This document shows, piece after piece, positions 35,386 through 43,500 of a DNA stretch of 64,000 nucleotides. The notes beneath the pieces are model-generated. The model made no database searches. It was given only the letters and a program-made list of their open reading frames with translations, and had not been told where the DNA came from. Positions within the stretch are counted from its first letter, which is position 1. The number at the start of each line of letters is the position of its first letter. The stretch covers positions 35,740 through 99,739 of the forward strand of contig NZ_JAYGHR010000074.1 in assembly GCF_034932365.1 (NCBI RefSeq). Reading direction: 5' to 3'. The DNA comes from Capilliphycus robustus. Lineage in GTDB: Bacteria > Cyanobacteriota > Cyanobacteriia > Cyanobacteriales > Microcoleaceae. Position numbers and translations under genes: made by a program.

Positions 35386-35694
35386 CTAAGCCCGAGCAGG
35401 ACTTGCAGTCGTTTTCTCTGCTATTTCTTTTAAACTTGGGAACAGAAAATGGTTTTCTTCGACATACTGGGCGCCGAATAAGCCCTTCTCAGCCCAAAAG
35501 TATCGATCGGTGGTATGTTCGTTTCGCTTGACAAGTAGCAATGCTGGAGGAATGATTCCCTCTGCGTGAATAAACTTGCGGGCAGCTGTTACGGGCTTGT
35601 CTTCTCCACTAGAAATGCTGTATTGGGGTACACATTCTAGAATCCGACGGCCTTCTTGTCTGCGACGGCTCTTGCGCTTACGTCTTCTAGCCAA
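35386..35694 (-). CDS. DUF3155 family protein
   Basis: A 102-aa conserved cyanobacterial protein with an extremely basic N-terminus (MARRRKRKSRRRQEGRR), as in ribosome- or nucleic-acid-binding proteins, then ILECVPQYSISSGEDKPVTAARKFIHAEGIIPP, characteristic of DUF3155. The function is unknown. AGGAGGTAACT lies just upstream of the start, a strong ribosome binding site. Confidence 0.8.
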   Translation of the reverse strand: MARRRKRKSRRRQEGRRILECVPQYSISSGEDKPVTAARKFIHAEGIIPPALLLVKRNEHTTDRYFWAEKGLFGAQYVEENHFLFPSLKEIAEKTTASPARA

Positions 35695-36072
35695 CTTAAG
35701 TTACCTCCTGTTTTTTGCAGACTTGTTGTAAATCTAGCTACCAAATCCGGTAGAAGTATATCGATTCTGGCTCAAAATTTCAATATCTTTTAACAGATTG
35801 ATACAAAAAAGCCTTGCCATAAAGCTAAAGCAGTGCTATTAACGTTAATCATAACTTATCCCCTCGGGAATAGAAAGAGCTGAGGGCCAAAAAAGCTGAA
35901 AAAAAATATTCTCAAGGGGTAAGTCGCCTGGGACAGTGACCAGGGGGCTTGCTGTCGCTCATCTGTTGAAAATGCTCTAAAATGCAAGATAAGCTCGCAA
36001 AATCAACTGGGTTTGCGGGAAAAGCAGACTGCTCACAAGCTTTAACCCCCAATCATTTGCTCCTCTGCCCTC
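35695..36072. other. Intergenic region with a long-loop inverted repeat
   Basis: 378 bp between divergent DUF3155 and the histidine kinase. CTTATCCCCT (35855-35864) can pair with AGGGGTAAG (35915-35923) around a 50-base loop containing GGCCAAAAAAGCTG. No ORF. Nothing else is supported. Confidence 0.4.
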
Positions 36073-37488
36073 ATGCCAACCCGTTCTGAGTTCGTTACAC
36101 TCTGCCAAGCTCAAGTCTCCCTGGTAGCCAGTTTGGGAGCATCATTGAGTATTGTCTATTTAACAGAAGACTGGGTTGAAGGCGGTCACAGAAAACTGAT
36201 CCCCGTGGCAGCTTATCCCGAAAGTAGTAATGTAAATCAGCCAGAAAGTCAAGCCTTGATGTCCTCAAGCTTAGATGTAGAAGACAGTCTCATGTCTCGT
36301 CCTCGTTTGCTGGCCCCAACCTCATCGAACCCCGCAAATACTATTCCCCGGGTTGAGGTTGAATCTAGAATCAATTTTGAGATCCCTTCATCAAAACCCC
36401 CTCTAGAAGAACAGCAACCCTTAGAACAGCGTCAATTCGTCTTGCCCCTGATGCGGGATGGTGTAGTCATGGGGTTTTTAGTCACGAGCCGAGAAGATCG
36501 ACCTTGGACCCCTCAAGAACAGCATCAAATTCAAGTGATCGCTCACACCCTGACCACAGCTTTTATTTTAAATCGACGCTTGCAATGGCTTCAGCAACAA
36601 TTTACACAGCAGCAAAAATTACAAGCTCAACAATACGATACCCTACACAGTCTCCTGCACCAGTTGAAAAGTCCCCTGACAGCAGTGCGAACCTTTGGAA
36701 AATTGTTGATCAAACGTCTTTTACCCGAAGATAGAAACCATAAAATAGCAGATGGGATTCTTCGAGAAAGCGATCGGATCAAAGAACTGCTTGAACAAGT
36801 CGATCACACCCTCGCCGTCAACGAAGAACAAATGCGTTTACCCCTAGCATCCGATCAGGTTCAAGATCTCGAAGACAACTATCTCGCCGGACAACCCCAC
36901 CCATCTCCCAGTCTAAAACCCCCAGGATTGCTCCCGGCTGGCCAATTTTTAGAAGCCACTTCAGTCCAAGCCGTTCTTGAACCCTTGATCCTCTCGGCAC
37001 AAGCGATCGCAGAAGAACGTCAACTCACCTGTATTACTGAGATTCCCCCCCAATTACCCCTCGTACAAGCCAATTCTCAAGGCTTGCGTGAAGTTTTGAG
37101 TAATCTGATTGACAATGCCCTCAAATACACCCCACCTCACGGCTGCATCTCCATTCGGGTTCATCCTCCCTCAGAAAACAGCAAATTATCCCATCCCTTA
37201 AGAATTACCATCAGTGACACAGGTCCCGGTATTCCCCGCAAAGACTTAGAACATTTGTTTGAACGAGGTTATCGAGGCATTCAAGCGACTGGTAACATTC
37301 CCGGAACGGGTTTGGGACTAGCGATCGCTCGCGACTTAATCAAGCAAATGCAGGCAGAAATACAAGTTTTTTCCCCCGTCAACTCGAACTTACAATTACC
37401 CAACCTCGGCCAACTTTCTCATCCGCAGGGTCAGGGAACAACCTTTGTGATTGGGTTGAAGTTGTGGGGTTGCGATTCCCCTTTTTAA
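36073..37488 (+). CDS. GAF-containing sensor histidine kinase (Hik2/CSK-like?)
   Basis: A 471-aa soluble kinase. An N-terminal GAF-like domain (about 5-170) is interrupted by a Pro/Ser/Glu-rich insertion (residues 55-120). The H-box LHQLKSPLTAV has the phospho-acceptor His at about 196. The N-box is REVLSNLIDNALKYTPPHG, followed by ISDTGPGIP and GTGLGLAIARDL. There is no membrane segment. The layout resembles Hik2 of cyanobacteria and plastid CSK, a redox-responsive kinase; an early cysteine (residue 11) fits that, but the assignment is only a suggestion. Confidence 0.8.
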   Translation: MPTRSEFVTLCQAQVSLVASLGASLSIVYLTEDWVEGGHRKLIPVAAYPESSNVNQPESQALMSSSLDVEDSLMSRPRLLAPTSSNPANTIPRVEVESRINFEIPSSKPPLEEQQPLEQRQFVLPLMRDGVVMGFLVTSREDRPWTPQEQHQIQVIAHTLTTAFILNRRLQWLQQQFTQQQKLQAQQYDTLHSLLHQLKSPLTAVRTFGKLLIKRLLPEDRNHKIADGILRESDRIKELLEQVDHTLAVNEEQMRLPLASDQVQDLEDNYLAGQPHPSPSLKPPGLLPAGQFLEATSVQAVLEPLILSAQAIAEERQLTCITEIPPQLPLVQANSQGLREVLSNLIDNALKYTPPHGCISIRVHPPSENSKLSHPLRITISDTGPGIPRKDLEHLFERGYRGIQATGNIPGTGLGLAIARDLIKQMQAEIQVFSPVNSNLQLPNLGQLSHPQGQGTTFVIGLKLWGCDSPF

Positions 37489-37567
37489 GGTTCACCAAAT
37501 ATCGTATAATGCGAGTCGCAGACTTAGACCCACCACTCAAAAGAGTTACAATTTTTCTACCATTAAC

Positions 37568-38179
37568 ATGAACACAAATGACCCTGATCTACCGAATCAG
37601 GATACTCCCCCAATCAGTGATCCTGCTGTAACCAGCACCCCCCCTAACCGGGATTCTCTAGTTCAACGAGAAGATATTATGGCACGAGCAGAAGATCGCC
37701 GTAATATTTGTCGAATTTTGAGTCGGGCGCACGTTTTAGTTTCGATTCGCTGGTCAAATACTCATCTTTATATTGGCATTCCCAGTACCGTTTTTGCGGC
37801 TTTAGCAGGGGTTCAAGCCATCGCGGATCTGGGGCAAGAAAAAAATACTTGGGGAACCATTATTCAGATTATTCTCTCGATTTTAGTCGCGGGATTAGCC
37901 CCTTTACTGACTTTTTTAAATCCGAATGAAAGAGCCAATACTCATCAAACCGCTTCACGAGTTTATGAGCAAATTGGCGATCGCTATGATGCTTTTTTAC
38001 TGCAATGTCTAGTCGAGTCTCGAGGCTTAAAACAGGAACTCGATGATTTAGTGCAGTTAAATCTATCTTATTCAGAAGAAAAAAAACCGCTTCCTCTGAC
38101 GCCAGAATGGGCATTTCAACGAGCCAAACAAGAACAGATGATTGCTCCCTTTGCTAAAGAACATAAAAGTCAATCATAA
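37568..38179 (+). CDS. SLATT (DUF4231-like) 2TM protein
   Basis: A 203-aa protein with a polar N-terminus, two adjacent membrane helices (about 68-90, LYIGIPSTVFAALAGVQAI; 103-125, WGTIIQIILSILVAGLAPLLTFL), and a C-terminal helical region opening NPNERANTHQTASRVYEQIGDRYDAF. That arrangement is the SLATT fold, a 2TM module predicted to act as a pore-forming effector in nucleotide-sensing defence systems. No SMODS or SLOG sensor is visible nearby. A second 2TM protein gene starts 61 bp downstream. Confidence 0.7.
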   Translation: MNTNDPDLPNQDTPPISDPAVTSTPPNRDSLVQREDIMARAEDRRNICRILSRAHVLVSIRWSNTHLYIGIPSTVFAALAGVQAIADLGQEKNTWGTIIQIILSILVAGLAPLLTFLNPNERANTHQTASRVYEQIGDRYDAFLLQCLVESRGLKQELDDLVQLNLSYSEEKKPLPLTPEWAFQRAKQEQMIAPFAKEHKSQS

Positions 38180-38240
38180 AAAGCCAAACTCTGTTAAAAT
38201 AGAGTCTAAATTTATAGAAGTGGCTCGTCGATAGTTCTCC

Positions 38241-38891
38241 ATGCAATCTGAACTTCAAGGCTTAGAAATTACCAAAGGAGAATTCAAACACCTCAGTGGT
38301 TTGGGGATGGATCAAGTTTATCGACCACCAACCTGGCAAAAATTCCTCAAGGAAGGATGTAAAACCTTAATCACATCCATCCTGATTTTAATCAGTTATG
38401 GGATTTTAGCAACGATATTTGAACAACATCACCCGTTGCTAATCTTCATACATCTTCTAGCAGCACTGGCAGTCATTATTGATGATCTCTATAAAATAAT
38501 CACGACTCTGAGAAGCCCGAATTTATTGCAAATTTTTGATGAAGTTGATCGCTATAATACGATTGTACAGGCCGTCATTCTCTATGATCACTTAGAACAA
38601 GCAGGCAACTCTCAAGTTAAAATTTATCAGCGAGAAGAAGTAATCACTGCTTTAAAAATTATTCGAGGCGATCTGGTTAGAGCATTAAAAACTGAAAAAA
38701 TTCTTCGCAAAAATCATCAATTTATTAGCGAACATCAAGAACTTCTAGAAACCGACTTCAACCGCTTAATTCAGCCGGGGAGTGGCGATCGCAGCACAGA
38801 AGAAAGCCGCCTGCTTCACCAGTCACGACAACTGGCGACAGAAGTCCACCAAAAACTCAAACAACTCCAACAGAAACACTCAACCCGTTAA
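38241..38891 (+). CDS. 2TM hypothetical protein, possible SLATT partner
   Basis: A 216-aa protein I do not recognise. A short N-terminal segment (LGMDQVYRPPTWQKFL) precedes two helices at about 41-62 (LITSILILISYGILATIF) and 68-88 (LLIFIHLLAALAVIIDDLY), then a long helical C-terminus (QVKIYQREEVITALKIIRGDL) rich in Leu, Gln and Lys. The membrane hairpin plus cytoplasmic helices echo the neighbour, and both are on the plus strand with short gaps. Whether the two act together is inference. Confidence 0.55.
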   Translation: MQSELQGLEITKGEFKHLSGLGMDQVYRPPTWQKFLKEGCKTLITSILILISYGILATIFEQHHPLLIFIHLLAALAVIIDDLYKIITTLRSPNLLQIFDEVDRYNTIVQAVILYDHLEQAGNSQVKIYQREEVITALKIIRGDLVRALKTEKILRKNHQFISEHQELLETDFNRLIQPGSGDRSTEESRLLHQSRQLATEVHQKLKQLQQKHSTR

Positions 38892-38932
38892 ATGTTAGGC
38901 TGTTGTATTATGCACTCGACAAATATTAGCCG

Positions 38933-40252
38933 ATGCAACCTAAAATTATTGTACTCGATGACGATCCAACAGGCTCTCAAACCGTTCACAGTTGCTTGTT
39001 GCTCACCCAGTGGGATATCGACACCTTGCGACTCGGACTTTGTGATCAATCTCCCATTTTCTTTATCCTGACTAATACCAGAGCGTTAACCCCAGAACAA
39101 GCCGCCAGCGTCACTCGGGAAGTCACTCAAAACCTTAAACAAGCGATCGCCGCAGAGTCTATCGAAGATTTCCTCGTCGTTAGTCGTTCTGATTCTACCC
39201 TACGCGGTCATTATCCCATTGAAACGGACGTGATCGCCGAAGAACTCGGTGGTTTTGATGCTCATTTCCTCGTTCCCGCCTTTTTTGAAGGAGGACGGAT
39301 CACTCGCAATAGCGTTCATTACTTGATAGTGGATGGCGTTCCCACTCCGGTACACGAAACCGAATTTGCGAAAGACTCTGTATTTGGCTACCATCACAGC
39401 TACTTACCCGACTACGTGGCGGAAAAAACAAACGGTAAAATTCCCGCTACCTCCGTTGAACGCTTTGTTTTAGATGATATCCGCAGTGGAACTCAACATC
39501 GCCTCATGCAGCTTTCTGGGAACCAGTGTGTTGTTGTTGATGGAGAAACCCAAACCGACTTAGATCACTTTGCTTCTGATATTTTAGCGACTGCCAAAAA
39601 AGGAAAACGTTTTCTGTTTCGCAGTGCCGCCAGTATCCTCACCTCCCTCGCCGCCCTTGGCCCTCAACCTATCCCGGATGTAGAAATGTCTAAATACAGC
39701 CGTGAAGGGAAACCGGGTGTGGTGTTAATGGGTTCTCATGTGAAGAAATCAACCCAACAACTCGAACGTTTGTTGCAAGAATCTAACATTGTGGGAATAG
39801 AAGTGGATGTCTCTCATTTACTCGAAGATAGCACTGTTCAACGTCAGGATTTATTAACCCAAATACTTCAACAAATTCAGCAAGTACACCGCGAAGGAAA
39901 AACACCTGTTATTTACACCAGTCGTCAAGAACTTACTTTTAGTAGTACCGAAGTTCGGCTAGAATTTGGCGTGGCTGTTTCTGATTTATTGATGGATATT
40001 GTGCGAGGTTTACCCGAAGATATCGGATTTTTAATCAGCAAAGGTGGAATTACCTCTAATGATGTTTTGAGTAAAGGTTTAGCTTTGAAAACCGCTCGTT
40101 TATTGGGTCAGGTTATTGCCGGATGTTCTATGGTGAAAACCTCCGATCATCATCCTCAATTTCCCAATTTACCTGTTGTGTTGTTTCCGGGAAATGTTGG
40201 TGATGCGGATGGGTTAGTTACGGTTTATCGCCGACTCAGCCAACAAAATTAA
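38933..40252 (+). CDS. Four-carbon acid sugar kinase family protein (DUF1537)
   Basis: A 439-aa protein beginning MQPKIIVLDDDPTGSQTVHS, the signature of the DUF1537 kinases. The N-terminal domain has SRSDSTLRGHYPIE and the C-terminal nucleotide-binding domain carries GGITSNDVLSKGL and LFPGNVGDADGL. Family members phosphorylate four-carbon acid sugars such as threonate or erythronate in catabolic pathways. No aldolase or dehydrogenase partner is adjacent, so the substrate is open. It follows the 2TM gene by 41 bp and may be co-transcribed. Confidence 0.88.
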   Translation: MQPKIIVLDDDPTGSQTVHSCLLLTQWDIDTLRLGLCDQSPIFFILTNTRALTPEQAASVTREVTQNLKQAIAAESIEDFLVVSRSDSTLRGHYPIETDVIAEELGGFDAHFLVPAFFEGGRITRNSVHYLIVDGVPTPVHETEFAKDSVFGYHHSYLPDYVAEKTNGKIPATSVERFVLDDIRSGTQHRLMQLSGNQCVVVDGETQTDLDHFASDILATAKKGKRFLFRSAASILTSLAALGPQPIPDVEMSKYSREGKPGVVLMGSHVKKSTQQLERLLQESNIVGIEVDVSHLLEDSTVQRQDLLTQILQQIQQVHREGKTPVIYTSRQELTFSSTEVRLEFGVAVSDLLMDIVRGLPEDIGFLISKGGITSNDVLSKGLALKTARLLGQVIAGCSMVKTSDHHPQFPNLPVVLFPGNVGDADGLVTVYRRLSQQN

Positions 40253-40560
40253 CGGGAGTTCAGGGGGTGATCCAAGAGCGATCAAGGTGGTTGTCTCAGC
40301 TTCATAGCCTTCATCCCTCCTGATCAAATAGGCTTTTTAGGATTGCTAAATCTTTATACTAAATTTCCACATTTCCAGGGAAACCCGTCATCTGACTCCA
40401 GAGTAAACGGTGGCTTTTCATGTGAACCTTTTGTGTTACATATTTTCACTGAGACAGTAAAGTGATTAAAGTTCGATAAATTTCAGTAAAACCACTGAGG
40501 CGACTTGTTCTAAATTAAGATATCCTAGAAATAAAAATGAATCTAGAAAAAGCTTAAGTT
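40253..40560. other. Intergenic region before the helicase-methyltransferase gene
   Basis: 308 bp, AT-rich toward the right. No ORF or convincing hairpin. It must hold the promoter of the large gene that begins at GTG 40561, but no near-consensus pair is evident. Confidence 0.45.
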
Positions 40561-43500
40561 GTGAACAATAAGCCAAACATAAAAAAAGCATATCAGGGTC
40601 TCGGAAAAAATCAGAAAATGTTTCTCAAATCTTTATACAGAGGCTCTCTTTCAATCCAAAACTCTGTTTATTATCAACGGCTTATCTCTGGTCTTGAAAG
40701 TAGAGGTTTAGTTGAATTTGTAGAAGAACAGCTAGTTTTGACACCGTTGGGCAAATCAATGTGCGAGCTAGGACTAAGAACCAAAAATGATATAAACACT
40801 GCAACAACTATTGATGAGTCTTCAGAAAATCCTATTGCAGAAACAAGAAAAGAAAGCAAAAATTCAATAAATAAGCAAAAAACACTTGAAAAAAGCAATC
40901 AATTTCTAGAACTGTATAAACAGGGACTCAGTTATCAGGATATAGGAGATAAGTTTGGATTAAGCAGAGAAAGAGTGAGGCAGATTCTTGATATTAATCC
41001 TGCATTTTATGAGTATTTGGAAGAACGTGAGAAAGAAAAACTAGCTGAAGATGAAGCAAAAGCACTCGCGGAACAAGAAAAAGCAGAACGCTTAAAGAAA
41101 GAATTTTATCTAAAGAGTTTAGCTGTTCTCTATCCCGAAAGAGTTGCAGAATTATGGGACTACGAAAAGAATGGAGATCTCAAACCTGAAGATATCCAGG
41201 CTGGGAGTGCCACCCAATTTATTTGGCTTAAATGTCCTATTGATGGACACTCTTGGAAGAAGAAACCAAACGACATAAGAAGAAGTTGGACTAAAAGTGG
41301 AACAAGTGGATGTCCGGTGTGTGCAGGTAGAAAAAAGAAGGCTGAAAAGCAGCCTAGTTTAATAGAAGTTTATCCTGAACTGATTAGTCAATACTGGGAC
41401 TACGAAAAAAATAAAGAATTTGATTTAGATCCAGTAACCCTTTCTTTAGGTAGTAATAAAAAGGCTTGGTTTAAATGTCCTCATGATGGAAATGAATGGC
41501 AAGCACAAATTTCCTCAACAATCAATCAACAGTGGTCAAAGGGTAATGCTGGTTGCCAAGTTTGTAATGGGACTCATGAAAGAAAGCGAGGGGAATGGGG
41601 TAAAGCAAATCCTATTGGAATTGAATTTCCTGATCAGGTTTCTAAATATTGGCTATATCAAGCAAATAATCAGCTAGAACTCGATCCTATGAAATTAACA
41701 ATAGGATCGAAAAAAGAAGCTTTCTTCAAGTGTCCTATTGATGGTTATGAGTGGGTAGCAACAATAACTGCGATCGCAAGAGGATCGTGGAAAAAAGGGA
41801 ATAGTGGTTGTCCAGCTTGTAGAGGGTTAGTCGCCACTGAAACCAATTCACTGATTGCTCTTTATCCTGAATATGTTGCTCAATATTGGGATTATGAAAA
41901 AAATAATCAACTCAGTATATTTCCTGAAAAGGTAACTAGAGGTTCTCAACAAGAAGCTTGGTTTAAGTGTCCACATGATGGATATGAGTGGAAGACTAGG
42001 ATAGGTAGTATTACTAAGGCATCATGGAGTTTAGGTAATAGTGGTTGTCCAGCTTGTAGAGGTAAAATTTCCACTGAAACCAATTCACTGATTGCTCTTT
42101 ATCCTGACTATGTTGCTCAATATTGGGATTATGAAAAAAATAACCAACTTGGTTTAGAACCAACAGCATTGACTAAAGGATCTAACCAAGAAGCTTGGTT
42201 TAAATGTCCTATAGATGGATATGAATGGAAAACTCAGATTAATACTATTACGAGACCTTCTTGGAATTTAGGTAATAATGGTTGTCCAGCTTGTAGCGGT
42301 AAAATTGCCACTAAAACTACATCATTAATTGCTCTTTATCCTGAATATGTTGCTCAATATTGGGATTATGAAAAAAATAATCAACTCAGTATATTTCCTG
42401 AAAAGGTAACTAGAGGTTCTCAACAAAAAGCTTGGTTTAAGTGTCCACATGATGGATATGAGTGGAAGACTATAATAGGCAGTATTACTAAGGCATCATG
42501 GAATTTAGGTAATAGCGGATGCGCTCGTTGTTTTGGCTGGTCTTTAGAAGCAATTCGTCAGTTTGTGGCTAGTTTAGAAGTTCATATTCCAAACCTAACC
42601 CAAGCTGAACTGTATAAAATATTTGAGCAATCAGGTGTTTTAGATACACAGAATGCCGAGGGACTCAAGATTGTCAAAGATATCATTAAGGGCAAACTTT
42701 CCGGGCAGAAACTTCGAGAGGTAATTCAAGGGAAGACAATCAAAATCTCAGAAGTAGAGACGGTCTCAAATGTAGATTTAAAAGCTGATTCTGAACTTAA
42801 AGTTGTTGATAAAGCCTCTCAAACTTTTGAAACAAACAGTGATTCACCAGAACAACTTAATGAATCTAATGAACTGCCTAGTGTAAAAGTACAAAAAAGC
42901 CTAGAATTTCTAAATAGTAAAGTTGTCGCTTCAGCAGATCAAGAAGCTATTGATTTCTTTATTGCTTCTAGGCTTAATCGAATTTGGGCAGAAGTTTTTG
43001 AGGATGAATCTGCTGTAGAAGGTGTAGAAACTTTTTCGGATGAAGGTTATGGTCATCAGGTAAGAGATCAATTTCTTGACGAGTATAACCAGGCGCAAGA
43101 TATGTCAATTCCATCAGGTTGGGCGTTCCGTGTTAATGGCAAAATTACCCCTCCAAACTTAATGCAAAAGTTGGCTGCGGTACGGCTACGCAATCAAAAG
43201 CGAATGCTAAATCTATCATTAACTGGAACGGGGAAAACAATTGGTGGAATTCTTAGCAGTCGGATTATTGATGCTCGTCTTACAATCATTATCTGTCCGT
43301 TAGATACACTGCAAAATTGGCATGGGGAAATCAAGCACGTTTTTCCAGATAGTCGAGTAACAATCAAAAATTTTAATCCTCATTGGTCAGATATTGAGGA
43401 GGGAAATCACTACATTCTGCTAAATCATGAAATGTTCCAGCAACCCTCAACACCTCACCAGATCCGACGACTGCTAGACCGATATAAAATTGACCTGATC

